From assembly GCA_942491115.1 (NCBI GenBank), contig CALNZV010000020.1:930001-994000 (forward strand): DNA of 64,000 nt. Reading direction: 5' to 3'. Position numbers and translations under genes: made by a program. Every line of letters begins with the position of its first letter. The stretch's first letter is position 1. Below are positions 25,427-34,575 of the stretch, in pieces. A model generated the notes under the pieces. That model was not told the DNA's origin. It ran no database searches and was given only the letters and a program-made list of their open reading frames with translations. The DNA is from CALNZV01 sp942491115. Its GTDB lineage: Bacteria; Desulfobacterota; Desulfobacteria; Desulfobacterales; UBA5852.

Positions 25427-25570
25427 ATGGATGACGTCAACTGCCGTCGGACCCGGTACCATCGACACGCCGACGCCGCCTCCGCCAACCGGGTCTTTAT
25501 GGATGCCCAGGGGGTCGAAAAGCGGCGCCGATATTTTCCGGCAGAAGCAGAACCGAGTCTCCGCCCATGA
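25427..25570 (+). CDS. 47-residue small protein coupled to the nucleotidyltransferase gene
   Basis: This short reading frame starts with ATG at 25427, preceded by GGGAGGTG at good distance. It ends in a TGA that overlaps the next ATG (25567-25570). The product is small and basic in its first third (CRRTRYHRH) and around EKRRRYF. A strong ribosome binding site plus stop-start coupling to a nucleotidyltransferase-like protein makes a real small gene likely. It may be a partner, an inhibitor, or a leader that sets translation of the second gene. I do not recognise the family. Confidence 0.5.
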   Translation: MDDVNCRRTRYHRHADAASANRVFMDAQGVEKRRRYFPAEAEPSLRP

Positions 25571-26133
25571 AACCCTCACCGACACCATCCAAAGAGCGAT
25601 TGCGCTCGATGGTTCAGAGAATCACCGACGAGGTGTCGGAACACTATCCATTTACCGTCATTCTATACGGCTCGGCAGCCCGCTATCTGATCGATCAGAC
25701 CGACGATGCCCCACCCAACGATATCGACCTGATGGTGGCCTGCAACAATTCCCTGGCGGCCGTCGAATCCCGGGACTTCGGCTTTCCTTTGGAGCTGCAT
25801 CGGTTCCATACCGACGAGATAATCGCCATTGCGAGGAGCCTTCGCTACGACAGCATCCCCATTGCGCTCTCGAAGCTCTACGGCAAACAAACCCTTCGGG
25901 GGCATGCAAGGGACGTGATCGCAGCCTGCCTGCTTCTTGGCCCGGGCTACCGGGACTTCGGAATCGAACAAATCGATGTGGACGGATTGACGGATTCCCG
26001 GGACTATTCGATCCACGAGGTGTTCCATGGCCGCCAATGGTGGGGTCGACTTCAGGAATATGCCAGGGAGCGCAGAGGGCCATTGAAGCGATGGAGCGAC
26101 CGGATCGTCATGAATGACCGCTTCACCCCTTAA
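25567..26133 (+). CDS. Nucleotidyltransferase-like protein
   Basis: This 188-residue protein has the core of the polymerase-beta-type nucleotidyltransferase fold: LYGSAARYLI near residue 38, then after a loop NDIDLMVA, giving the GS...DxD pattern of metal-binding carboxylates. The spacing between GS and DID is longer than in MNT antitoxins. It could transfer a nucleotide to a protein or metabolite. It is coupled to the 47-residue small ORF upstream and faces the SIMPL gene convergently. The fold call is moderate to good; the partner is unknown. Confidence 0.68.
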   Translation: MKPSPTPSKERLRSMVQRITDEVSEHYPFTVILYGSAARYLIDQTDDAPPNDIDLMVACNNSLAAVESRDFGFPLELHRFHTDEIIAIARSLRYDSIPIALSKLYGKQTLRGHARDVIAACLLLGPGYRDFGIEQIDVDGLTDSRDYSIHEVFHGRQWWGRLQEYARERRGPLKRWSDRIVMNDRFTP

Positions 26134-26156
26134 CGGCCCGTCCTTCGGTCGGCAGG

Positions 26157-26846
26157 TTATTCGATATCGAACACCATCATCACTTCGGCGCCGATGGACA
26201 GCTCTCCCGGCTCGATAGAAGTCGAAGCCGCAGCCATTCGGGCCTCGGCCATTAGCCGAGGAGCCGGGTGCCGCGGCGTATAGTGGATCTGACGCACCCT
26301 TCGAATCGACACCTCTGCCGCTTCTGCAAGGGCCGTGGCCGTCCTGCGGGCATTCTTCACCGCTAACGCCGCCGCCTTCAGTTCGTATTCGCTCTCGCGG
26401 CTGCTCTTGAAGACCAGCCCTCCCATGCCGCTGGCACCGGCAGAGGCGGCGGCGTCGATCAAGGCCCCTGTTTTCTCTATCGAGTGGGTTTCGACGATGA
26501 TCTGATTGCGAACCCGATACCCGGCGGGCCGCAGTCGGTCCCCATTGTCGTACACCGGCGATACGCTGTAGCTGCCCGTCTGAATCCGATCGCCGCCGCC
26601 CAGACGCCCTTTTAGAGCGTCGAAGAGGGCCTTGGATTTTTCGGCGTTCTCCTCCACGGCCTCCGACCCCCGGGGCCGATTGGACTCCACGGTGAAAGCA
26701 ATCACCGCCATGTCGGGGGCTACCGAAACGGCCGCCCTGCCATTCACGTTCAATGTCGACGGAGATGTGTCTTGGGCAGCCGCCGGATGGGTGATCAAAA
26801 CCGCCACGATCAAAGCCGCGGCCACGTTGAAGGGTTTCAGTTTCAT
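26157..26846 (-). CDS. SIMPL-domain (DUF541) exported protein
   Basis: This protein of about 229 residues starts with a clear Sec signal peptide (hydrophobic residues 7-20, cleavage near AAAQD). A SIMPL/DUF541 domain follows: NVNGRAAVSVAPDMAVIAFTV at its start and YRVRNQIIVET in the middle. Members are periplasmic or outer-membrane-associated and form large oligomers; E. coli YggE is linked to oxidative stress. The ATG at 26846 follows AGGAG at eight bases. It is the last of three leftward genes with the DUF3786 and PaaI-like genes. Confidence 0.85.
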   Translation of the reverse strand: MKLKPFNVAAALIVAVLITHPAAAQDTSPSTLNVNGRAAVSVAPDMAVIAFTVESNRPRGSEAVEENAEKSKALFDALKGRLGGGDRIQTGSYSVSPVYDNGDRLRPAGYRVRNQIIVETHSIEKTGALIDAAASAGASGMGGLVFKSSRESEYELKAAALAVKNARRTATALAEAAEVSIRRVRQIHYTPRHPAPRLMAEARMAAASTSIEPGELSIGAEVMMVFDIE

Positions 26847-26910
26847 CGGAGACACTCCTTTCAACGGGTGTCGTCAACCATCGAAAGTTGTCCCAGGCGC
26901 CGGAATCCGC

Positions 26911-27549
26911 TCACGCCTCGGCAATGGCGTGGGCCACCCGGTTGGCGAGGGCCCAAATCGCGTCGGCCTGAAGCACCGATTCGATCGGTCGATCAAAGAG
27001 AATTCGAACCTCCGGGGGGAACTCGTTGTCCCCGGACCAGAGAAGAAAATAAATCGGTATTCGGGGAAACGGCATCATCCGATAGGCCGCATCGGCCATG
27101 TCCATGGGGGATCCGCCTAAACTTTCGGCCGCTCGCCGAAACCCCTCGACATCCTGTCCAAACCGGCGAGCGATGGGCTCGACCTGAAATGCGTGGGGAC
27201 CGGTAAAAAAATGCGACTCTTTTAAATCCTTTGCACCGACAATATCCCTCCCGACAGGATAGATGTCATCCACCCTTGCCAGGTAAACCACTGTGACCAA
27301 TTCCAGAAGCGGGTCATCCGACGGAACCCACCGGTCTTTCGTCGACCTGAGGAGACATCGGGCATCGATATCGACTCTGAGGGGGTGGCCAAGAAAAGGA
27401 AACCCAAGAAGACGAGAAGAAACGGGCTCGAATTGGGTAAGGCTACAGAGCCGGTTGATGTCCTGACGCTCTATCCGGTCCCAGAAGTCGCCGTCAACAG
27501 GCAGATGAGATCCATCGGATCGATAAGGGCTGGATGTGTCGGAGGTCAT
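26911..27549 (-). CDS. DUF3786 protein
   Basis: This cytoplasmic protein of about 212 residues is typical of the DUF3786 family common in anaerobic Desulfobacterota. The C-terminal half carries the recognisable PIYFLLWSGDNEFPPE segment, and the middle has FFTGPHAFQVEPI. No catalytic function is known for the family. The ATG at 27549 has an AGGAG-rich region upstream. It sits 64 bases before the SIMPL gene and 41 bases after the PaaI-like gene, so the three are probably one transcript. Confidence 0.75.
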   Translation of the reverse strand: MTSDTSSPYRSDGSHLPVDGDFWDRIERQDINRLCSLTQFEPVSSRLLGFPFLGHPLRVDIDARCLLRSTKDRWVPSDDPLLELVTVVYLARVDDIYPVGRDIVGAKDLKESHFFTGPHAFQVEPIARRFGQDVEGFRRAAESLGGSPMDMADAAYRMMPFPRIPIYFLLWSGDNEFPPEVRILFDRPIESVLQADAIWALANRVAHAIAEA

Positions 27550-27590
27550 GATCGCCTTTTCTCCTCCCGCCTTCGCCGAAGGCATCGCCG

Positions 27591-28043
27591 TCAGCGACCG
27601 ATGTCCCGTGAGCCCGGAATGGCGTAGGTCACTGTCGCATGGGCAACGGGGACCGCCATCCCGTCCGAATAGATGCGAACCGCTCCGACCGCCAGGCGGC
27701 GGCCCAGTTTCAAAATTTCCGCTTCGGCAATGAGGTCCGCCACGGGTGGCTTCTGGAGAAACTGAATGGCAAGCCCGGTGGTAACCGCGAGAGGCTGTGG
27801 CCCGATCTGTGACAGCAGTGCCAGGTAAAAAGTATAATCCGCCAGAGCCATCATGACCGGACCGGATATCGTGCCTCCGGGTCGGAGATCGGCCTCCTGG
27901 GTCCGATGGCGCACGCGAGCCCCCATGACGGGCAGTGCGTCAATCTCGCCGATACCGGCGCTTTGAGGAAACACCTCGTCCATGAGCTTCTGGAGCGCTT
28001 CGGGCCCCATTCGATCGGGTTTACCGGGGACGGTATCTGCCAT
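27591..28043 (-). CDS. PaaI-like acyl-CoA thioesterase
   Basis: This hotdog protein has 150 residues. The segment DLRPGGTISGPVMMALADYTFYLAL matches the PaaI family helix with its conserved glycine and aspartate. It should hydrolyse aromatic or medium-chain acyl-CoAs. The reading frame is open far upstream, but the ATG at 28043 with AAAGGG eight bases before it gives the normal family length. It is the first gene of a run with the DUF3786 and SIMPL genes and diverges from the lipoprotein gene at 28417. Confidence 0.8.
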   Translation of the reverse strand: MADTVPGKPDRMGPEALQKLMDEVFPQSAGIGEIDALPVMGARVRHRTQEADLRPGGTISGPVMMALADYTFYLALLSQIGPQPLAVTTGLAIQFLQKPPVADLIAEAEILKLGRRLAVGAVRIYSDGMAVPVAHATVTYAIPGSRDIGR

Positions 28044-28416
28044 ATACGCCCTTTCATCCCTGGAGAGGGCGCCGCTGGAATCGACGCCATGACGGTCGGT
28101 TGTGGGATTGATTAAAAATAAACCGATTTGATCCGTTTTGGCAACCCGTCGACCATCCGCCCGAGTCCATTGACCGGTCATTTCCAAAACCAACAGCCGT
28201 CCCGCGATTAGCCCCGTGGCGGGCGCTTTCTCGGATGGGTTGTTTTCGGTTAACGCTTTTCTCAGAATCAACACCGAAAAAGGCGGACACCAGAGAGGGC
28301 AAACAGCCCACAGCAATCAAGACTTGCAGGCAAACGGCCGATGTTGTTTGGGAAACGCCTGTAAAGCATTTGAATACATCCGGTTACCTGAACAACACGC
28401 CAAAGAGAGAGACCAA

Positions 28417-28971
28417 ATGATCAGACGGTGGATGAAGCAGGGCGCGGTCCTGTGGATGGGGTTGCTGATACTGTCAGGCTGCGGTGGACTGATGGGGCCG
28501 TCAGATGGCGAGGTCATGGAAGCCTACGAGGCCTCGATCAGCCATTTCCCGGACGTGACCAATGTGCAAGTGGCCCATACTTACACCAACGGTGTCGATC
28601 TGGTCATGGCCAACGGCGACAGCTCCGCTTATCACACCGCCAGCTATGTGGTCAATGGTGGTCTGAACCGCTTCTACGGCCACTGCCTGTTCACGGACTA
28701 TGAGGACACCGCCACCGGATATGTGCTAAATGGCGAGATGCGCTATGACTTCTACAGTCCCACGAACGCTCCGGACGACGATTTTTCCGGAACCCTCTCC
28801 TGTAATGTCGAACTTAACGGGGGACTGGTCAAAACCATGGAATACGAACTCGAGCGCCTTGACAGCGGCAAATCCAAAGTGATCCAGTTCAAGGCGAACG
28901 GATCCCGGATCAGCTCGTCACGGCTGAACATGGCCTCTGTCTTCAGGGATATAAAACGGAGAATGAATTGA
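28417..28971 (+). CDS. Lipoprotein of unknown function
   Basis: This 184-residue predicted lipoprotein has a signal peptide with lipobox LILSGC and the lipidated Cys near residue 20. The mature part is polar and beta-rich (GYVLNGEMRYDFYS, GTLSCNVEL), compatible with a small outer-membrane-attached beta domain. The ATG at 28417 has an AGAGAG ribosome binding site; longer in-frame starts upstream would hide the signal peptide. I do not recognise a family. A second small lipoprotein follows 110 bases later. Confidence 0.72.
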   Translation: MIRRWMKQGAVLWMGLLILSGCGGLMGPSDGEVMEAYEASISHFPDVTNVQVAHTYTNGVDLVMANGDSSAYHTASYVVNGGLNRFYGHCLFTDYEDTATGYVLNGEMRYDFYSPTNAPDDDFSGTLSCNVELNGGLVKTMEYELERLDSGKSKVIQFKANGSRISSSRLNMASVFRDIKRRMN

Positions 28972-29081
28972 CGGGGCCGCTCGGCAGGGACGACACCACG
29001 TATCATTACCGGATTTGACCGGTGGACAGGGCGAGAGCGCTCCCACCCGAATGATCGGTCTCCACACCTGACGGAGTTGGC

Positions 29082-29507
29082 ATGGGACGGCTCTTCATCC
29101 CCATCATGATCGCAGTTATTGTCGGTTGTTCGTCACCGGACATGGAAACCATCGACAACAGACTGATCGGCAAATGGACATCCGACAGGGGAAAAACCCT
29201 CAGATGGATCAAGGACCACCGGACCATAAGGCCGGAAATCCTACGAAAAATGGCCGGCCGATTCGGGAAAATGTCCATCGAATACACCGAAAAAAAGGTC
29301 ATCGCCACCTATGGAAACCGGCAAAGCGAATTTGAGATCGTGGTCCTGGGTCGGGACCAGGACTCGGTCGCCGTGATGTCACAAGATCCCATCACCCATA
29401 AAAAAGAAATCCTTCTCCTCCAATTTGAAAACGACGACACGTATTCCGTCTACATTTCTCCCCTTGAAATAAGGGAATTCTTTGTTAGAATACCCGAGCA
29501 TCCTTGA
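29082..29507 (+). CDS. Small lipoprotein of unknown function
   Basis: This 141-residue protein has a short signal peptide ending in lipobox VIVGC with Cys near residue 16. The mature part begins with a segment LIGKWTSDRGKTLRW, resembling small lipocalin-like or META-like domains that start with GxWxS. A 6-base perfect hairpin (29498-29513) spans the stop codon. The gene lies between another lipoprotein gene and the DUF3124 gene, all on the same strand but with gaps over 100 bases. Confidence 0.68.
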   Translation: MGRLFIPIMIAVIVGCSSPDMETIDNRLIGKWTSDRGKTLRWIKDHRTIRPEILRKMAGRFGKMSIEYTEKKVIATYGNRQSEFEIVVLGRDQDSVAVMSQDPITHKKEILLLQFENDDTYSVYISPLEIREFFVRIPEHP

Positions 29508-29700
29508 GGATGCGGCAACCGCCTGACCCCGTTGTCAGCCGCCGCCGGCACGCCCCCCTTTCGAACGATCAAGAGCCGCATCGGCTGCCCCGGCAGGGTG
29601 ACGACAGTCCAGTCCCGAGACCTCTGCCCTCTGTATCGATATCCGAAGCGGCCGCCACATGGAGCCGTGTGCCCTATCCCGGATCAAGAAGGGAAATCCA

Positions 29701-30189
29701 ATGAACAAACCGACCGGTAGTCGATTGGCCATCATCTGCATCGTCCCCCTGCTCGCCGCCTTGGCATGGACGCCGCTGCAGGCCGATTCCGGCAAGGGAT
29801 TGACCCGAGGACAAACGGTGTATGTTCCAATTTACTCCCATATTTATGCCGGTGACAAGGAGCAGGCCATTCATCTGGCCGCCACCTTGAGCATCCGAAA
29901 TACCGACATGGAACACGGCATTTCCATAGACGCCGTGGATTACTACGACTCTAAAGGCAATCGGCTTAAACCCTATCTGAAAGACCCGATGATTTTGGGT
30001 GTCCTTGCCTCCACGCGGTTTGTCGTCGGCGAGTCGGACAAAGCAGGAGGCTCCGGCGCTAATTTTATCGTCAGGTGGTCTGCGGAAGCACCTGTAACTC
30101 CTCCGATTATCGAATCCGTCATGATCAGCACTCGGGCACAGCTGGGGATCTCGTTCACGTCTCACGGCCAAGTCATCTCGGAGCGCTGA
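29701..30189 (+). CDS. DUF3124 exported protein
   Basis: This protein of about 162 residues starts with a Sec signal peptide (hydrophobic residues 10-24, then LQADSGK). The DUF3124 signature GQTVYVPIYSHIY begins near residue 37, followed by LAATLSIRNTD. Members occur in cyanobacteria and Desulfobacterota; their role is unknown. The ATG at 29701 follows AAGGGA and leaves a normal signal peptide. It is the third of three exported proteins in a row. Confidence 0.8.
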   Translation: MNKPTGSRLAIICIVPLLAALAWTPLQADSGKGLTRGQTVYVPIYSHIYAGDKEQAIHLAATLSIRNTDMEHGISIDAVDYYDSKGNRLKPYLKDPMILGVLASTRFVVGESDKAGGSGANFIVRWSAEAPVTPPIIESVMISTRAQLGISFTSHGQVISER

Positions 30190-30439
30190 TGACCACACCG
30201 GATCAACGACCGCCATGGTTCGCTCCTTTGGAGTCGACGAGAACCACTCCTGATACCGGAGGTTTAGGCACCTCAAGACCCTTCCCCGTAAGCGGTGACG
30301 GAGCGGTTTCCGGCTCCTGCCCGCAATCCTTTTAGGCGATAGCCACCCAGGCCGGCACGATACCGTCGTCCTCTACCTGCCGACCATGGAGAACGGAAAC
30401 CGTCGTCATTTCAACCACCGATCAAAGGAGAGAACATCG

Positions 30440-30793
30440 ATGCAAATCGTTCGCTTCGACAGCGCCCAACACTACGAACCCGAAAAGGACTGGCGGCGAG
30501 TCAGTCTATGCAATCAATCGGACATTTCCATCGAACATTTCACCAAGCCTCCCCGGCACGCCTCTCCCAGACACGATCACGCCAACGCCCAGGTTCTTGT
30601 GGTCATCCAGGGCCGATTGTCCATCGCGACGGATACCGATGGCGAGATCACCCTTGAGCCGGGAGACGCTGCTTACATACCCGGCGGGGAGCCTCATGTG
30701 GTAACGAACCCTCTCGAGGTGCCGTCAGTCGGTATCGATATCTTCGTGCCCGGGCGCGATTTTGATTTCTGGTTAACCCGGGGACCGAACTGA
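30440..30793 (+). CDS. Cupin-domain protein
   Basis: This 117-residue protein is a single cupin. The first motif contains RHDHANAQVLVVIQGR (metal-ligand histidines and glutamine in place of glutamate), and the second is PGDAAYIPGGEPHVV. Single cupins of this kind are often sugar-binding, dioxygenase-like or anti-sigma modules. The ATG at 30440 has AAAGGAG upstream. It stands 28 bases before the antiporter gene in the same direction and may share its transcript. Confidence 0.8.
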   Translation: MQIVRFDSAQHYEPEKDWRRVSLCNQSDISIEHFTKPPRHASPRHDHANAQVLVVIQGRLSIATDTDGEITLEPGDAAYIPGGEPHVVTNPLEVPSVGIDIFVPGRDFDFWLTRGPN

Positions 30794-30821
30794 ACCCCAT
30801 CGAAAGCGTGTGGGCACCCCA

Positions 30822-32825
30822 ATGGGAATCGCAACCGACATTGTCATTATCGTTCTGGCCGCCCTGATCGGCGGGATGATCGCTCAAAAGCTCCGTCAGC
30901 CCCTCATTCTGGGCTACATCCTTTCCGGTATCCTCGTGGGGCCCCATACTGGAGCCATCACGGTTTCGGATATCCACGATATCGAATTGCTCGCCGAAAT
31001 CGGGGTCGCCTTGCTTCTCTTCGCCTTAGGGCTTGAATTTTCCTTGAAGGCGCTCAAGCCGGTACGTCATGTCGCTCTGATCGGCACCCCCCTTCAAATG
31101 CTTCTCACCATCGCCTTTGGGCTCGGGCTCGGCCGGTGGATGGGCTGGGAATGGATCCCCTCCCTGTGGCTCGGGGCTCTGATTTCCCTGTCGAGTACCA
31201 TGGTGATTCTCAAAACCCTGATGAACCAGGGATGGCTCGGTACCTTGTCCAGCAGGGTGATGATCGGGATGTTAATCGTCCAGGATCTGGCCGTCGTTCC
31301 CCTTATGGTCATTTTGCCCCAGCTGAACGAACCCGCCATGGGCCTTCATGTGCTCGCGGGCGCGGCCCTCAAGGCCGCCGTGTTCCTGGTGACCATGATC
31401 CTGTTGGGCACCCGACTCCTGCCGCGTCTGATGGCCGCCATCGCCGGCTGGAATTCTCGCGAACTGTTTTTGTTGGCGGTGACCGCCATTGGTCTGGGGA
31501 TCGGCTATGCCACCTATCTGGCCGGATTGTCTTTTGCTTTCGGGGCCTTTGTGGCCGGCATGGTACTGAGCGAATCCGATTTCGGCCACCAGGCGTTGAG
31601 CGACATCATACCGGTCCGCGATCTCTTCGGCCTGCTCTTTTTCGTGTCTGTCGGCATGCTGCTCGACACCTCCTTTCTCCTCGACCATGTGGGAGAGGTG
31701 GTGTTTCTGGTTGCCCTGGTGTCCATCGGAAAAGCCGGTATCTTTTCCCTGATCTCAGTTCTATTCGGCTACCGGAACGTGATTCCTCTGGCCGTCGGGC
31801 TGGGCTTGTTTCAGGTGGGGGAATTCTCTTTCGTTCTGGCCCGGGTAGGACTCGCGAGTCAGTCCATTGGCTCAGATGTGTACGCGTTGGTGCTGACAGC
31901 GGCGATCGTCACCATGATATTAACCCCTCTGGTTTCCGGGTTGACAGGCCCCATATACACCATCATCAAAAAGCGCTTCCCCCGGGAGCCCCTCCAGACC
32001 ATCAACCTTCCGGACGACGGCCTCAAAAATCATGTGGTGATCGCCGGCGGCGGGCAGGTGGGTCTGCATGTGGCCATGGTTCTTCAGCAAGCGGGGCTTC
32101 CTTTCGTCATCATCGAACTGGATCATCACTGCGTCGAACGGATCAAACTTAGAAAAATGCCCGCCATTTTCGGGGATGCCAGTCACGAGGTCGTCCTGGA
32201 AGCCGCGCAGATTGCCCACGCCTGCCTTCTGCTGATCACCGTGCCGGGCTCGGTAGTGGCCCGCACGATCGTCTCCAAGGCCAGAGAGCTTCGCAGCGGT
32301 ATCAAAGTGGCGGCACGGGCGGCGGATATCGATCAAATGGAGGCCCTGTATGACCTCGGGGTCATGGAGGTGGTTCAGCCCGAACTCGAGGCCGGTTTGG
32401 AAATGACGCGACAAGCCCTCCACCATCTTCGAATCCCCCCGGAGCGGATCCAGCAGTATGCCGATGCTGTGAGAAGGGAACACTACGCACCGCTTTACCG
32501 TTCCAACCTCGATTACCGGACCGTCACCCACCTGAAGGATGCCGAGCATCAGCTATCCCTGAATTGGGTGGACATCAAAACGGACAGCCCCATAGCCAAC
32601 CGCACCCTGGGAGAAGTCAGCATTCGGCGCCGCACCGGGGCCTCGGTGGTGGGGGTGCTGAGGGAGGACCGGTTTCACGCGAACCCCGGGGCGGAATTCA
32701 CCATTGAATCCGGAGACAAAGTGGCGGTCATCGGTCAGTCGGCCCAACAGGCGGCTTTTGAATCCTGCGCATCGGGCCCCCAGTGCCCGACGACCAGTGA
32801 GTCGACCGCCAACGGTTCCGGATAG
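30822..32825 (+). CDS. CPA2 cation:proton antiporter with TrkA-N and TrkA-C domains (KefB/YbaL-like)
   Basis: This 667-residue membrane protein has about twelve hydrophobic segments in its first 380 residues, with SSTMVILKTL and FVAGMVLSES as in CPA2 antiporters. A Rossmann TrkA-N domain begins at HVVIAGGGQVG near residue 407, and a TrkA-C domain ends the protein (VVGVLRE, GDKVAVIG). It exchanges K+ or Na+ for H+ under control of nucleotide binding to the Rossmann domain. ATG at 30822 is taken as start; GTG at 30810 is possible. The order antiporter-TrkA-N-TrkA-C is the normal YbaL/KefB layout. Confidence 0.88.
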   Translation: MGIATDIVIIVLAALIGGMIAQKLRQPLILGYILSGILVGPHTGAITVSDIHDIELLAEIGVALLLFALGLEFSLKALKPVRHVALIGTPLQMLLTIAFGLGLGRWMGWEWIPSLWLGALISLSSTMVILKTLMNQGWLGTLSSRVMIGMLIVQDLAVVPLMVILPQLNEPAMGLHVLAGAALKAAVFLVTMILLGTRLLPRLMAAIAGWNSRELFLLAVTAIGLGIGYATYLAGLSFAFGAFVAGMVLSESDFGHQALSDIIPVRDLFGLLFFVSVGMLLDTSFLLDHVGEVVFLVALVSIGKAGIFSLISVLFGYRNVIPLAVGLGLFQVGEFSFVLARVGLASQSIGSDVYALVLTAAIVTMILTPLVSGLTGPIYTIIKKRFPREPLQTINLPDDGLKNHVVIAGGGQVGLHVAMVLQQAGLPFVIIELDHHCVERIKLRKMPAIFGDASHEVVLEAAQIAHACLLLITVPGSVVARTIVSKARELRSGIKVAARAADIDQMEALYDLGVMEVVQPELEAGLEMTRQALHHLRIPPERIQQYADAVRREHYAPLYRSNLDYRTVTHLKDAEHQLSLNWVDIKTDSPIANRTLGEVSIRRRTGASVVGVLREDRFHANPGAEFTIESGDKVAVIGQSAQQAAFESCASGPQCPTTSESTANGSG

Positions 32826-32892
32826 CCCGGGCACAACAGACCGACGCCACCGATCGTGCCACTCCGACGGCACCCAGGAAAGGAGTCTTCCC

Positions 32893-33405
32893 ATGGACAC
32901 CCGCATTTTCGACTCCATGCCGGCCGACGACCTGAGGCGTTACATCCGATTCTTGTTGTGGCATTACCGGGTGGTGGATGCCTTCTGGTTCATCAACGTT
33001 TCGGAGCACTTCGACCAGACCACCGCTGAACAGCTCAACGAGGAGGTGTGGACGCGGGTGGCTGGCATGGGGGCAAAAGATCTGAAAAAGCGCTTCGGCA
33101 TCACCCAGAAAGGGCTTTCCGGTTTTGTGGCAGCATTGCGTCTCTTCCCCTGGTGCATCCTCGTGGGATACGATATCGAGGAACGCTCGGAACAGGTGCT
33201 GATCTCCGTGCCGTCCTGCCCGACCCAGGAAGCCCGGAAACGCAGAGGGCTTGACGAGTACGTCTGCAAGGCCATGCACCAGGGGGAATTCGAGAGTTTC
33301 GCGCGGGCCGTTGATGACCGAATCCGGGTGGAATGTCTGTTTGCCCCCCCGGATCCTCATCCAGCCGACATGTATTGCCAATGGCGGTTTTCGATGGTGC
33401 CTTAG
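32893..33405 (+). CDS. Hypothetical protein (DUF6125-like)
   Basis: This cytoplasmic protein has 170 residues. The segment LLWHYRVVDAFWFINV near residue 21 and PWCILVGYDIEER near residue 94 resemble DUF6125-type proteins of anaerobic Desulfobacterota and clostridia; I am not certain of the family. Several cysteines in the C-terminal third (SCPTQEARKRRGL, ECLF, YCQW) could bind a metal. The ATG at 32893 follows an AAGGAG site. It follows the antiporter by 67 bases. Confidence 0.62.
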   Translation: MDTRIFDSMPADDLRRYIRFLLWHYRVVDAFWFINVSEHFDQTTAEQLNEEVWTRVAGMGAKDLKKRFGITQKGLSGFVAALRLFPWCILVGYDIEERSEQVLISVPSCPTQEARKRRGLDEYVCKAMHQGEFESFARAVDDRIRVECLFAPPDPHPADMYCQWRFSMVP

Positions 33406-33512
33406 GCCGTCGATAAACGGTTCGATCACGGAGCCGCTGGGTTCAGGAGCGACAGGTCGAGACCTCTCAATGAGGTCGGTGGTGCCGAGAAATGAAAGGA
33501 GGGTGAATCAAA

Positions 33513-33761
33513 ATGGGAATGTTGTCATGGATGGTGATGGGATTGATCGTTGGTGCACTGGCAAAATGGATCATGCCGGGCAAGGATCCGGGTGGCATCG
33601 TGATCACTATTTTATTGGGGATTGCCGGCGCCTTTGTCGGCGGATTTCTGGGGTCCATGGTGGGTCTGGGGCGCGTGTCCGGGTTTAACCTCGGCAGCCT
33701 TGTTTTGGCCACGGTCGGGGCTCTACTGATTTTGTTCGTCTACCGCAAGATAAAGCAATAG
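33513..33761 (+). CDS. GlsB/YeaQ/YmgE-type small membrane protein
   Basis: This 82-residue protein has three hydrophobic segments and the family pattern GLIVGALAKWIMPGKDPGG at the start, then LLGIAGAFVGGFLG. These transglycosylase-associated proteins are stress-induced membrane proteins of unclear function. A strong AAAGGAGGG ribosome binding site precedes the start. The gene is alone, followed by more than 800 bases without a convincing gene. Confidence 0.87.
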   Translation: MGMLSWMVMGLIVGALAKWIMPGKDPGGIVITILLGIAGAFVGGFLGSMVGLGRVSGFNLGSLVLATVGALLILFVYRKIKQ

Positions 33762-34575
33762 ACAGCCGGTCAATAAGTCTAGGGCAGCGACCCCGACTGC
33801 CGGAGACTGAGGCCCGGGGATCATCACCCCTTTGGGCGGCTCTCATTCCCGTGTTCATCCGGATGACCGACGGGCTGCCTCCGGACCGTGGTGCCGGAGG
33901 CAGAACAGACCCGGAGCAAGCCTCCTCCTGTGCCCTCACAAGAATGGGGCTTCGACGCATCATCCTTCGAAAAACCCCAACGACCCTCCAGACGGCGGCG
34001 ACACCGGCGGCTGTCCCAGGTAGATTGATCACGGACCGTCCCAGACCGGTTATCCACTGCGCCACGCAGGACGCAGCCCCGGTGCCCAGCGAAACGACGC
34101 ACGACACGTCGATGTTGGCTACCCAGACCGCCTTCATTCATTAGGATGGGTGCGGTTTCCGGGCCGCCACTTGACGCCGACCGACCCAGAGCACGGCCGG
34201 CGATATTCCCACCCCCTGATCAGCATCAGCATGACGACGTTTCCTTTTCTGTGATATTGAACGGCAGGCAACCACCGTTCCCGTGAACGGCCTCAACAAC
34301 GGTATGGATGGCCAACCGGCTCCGGTATGGAATGAACCGAAGGACTCCACCACTGCCGAAAACAAAACAACTCCGGCCAGGCAAACAGAATCGGTTGATA
34401 GCGGGTCAAGGGAATGGGCCCGCCGGATGGCATCAGCAGGAATGCGCCCCGGTCGGTTGAAATGACTGACAGGGGTTTGGCCATTCGAACATCGGGAGTC
34501 CGATTCCCTTGTGGAGATCGGGTTTCCGGCTCCCGACCCGGGCCCTGGCCAATGACCCAAAAGGACGAACCGATC
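33762..34575. other. 814-base region without a supported gene
   Basis: Several frames stay open here on both strands because of the high GC content, but none has a ribosome binding site, signal peptide or family motif. I see no tRNA, insertion sequence or clear hairpin. It may hold a decayed gene. Confidence 0.4.

Noticed and set aside
31136..32152. A 338-codon rightward frame inside the antiporter gene
   Set aside because: Shifted frame of a clear CPA2 antiporter, arginine-rich and without hydrophobic segments.
33685..34137. A leftward 150-codon frame in the gene-poor region
   Set aside because: A mildly hydrophobic start is seen but there is no ribosome binding site or family motif, and it overlaps the end of the GlsB-like gene.
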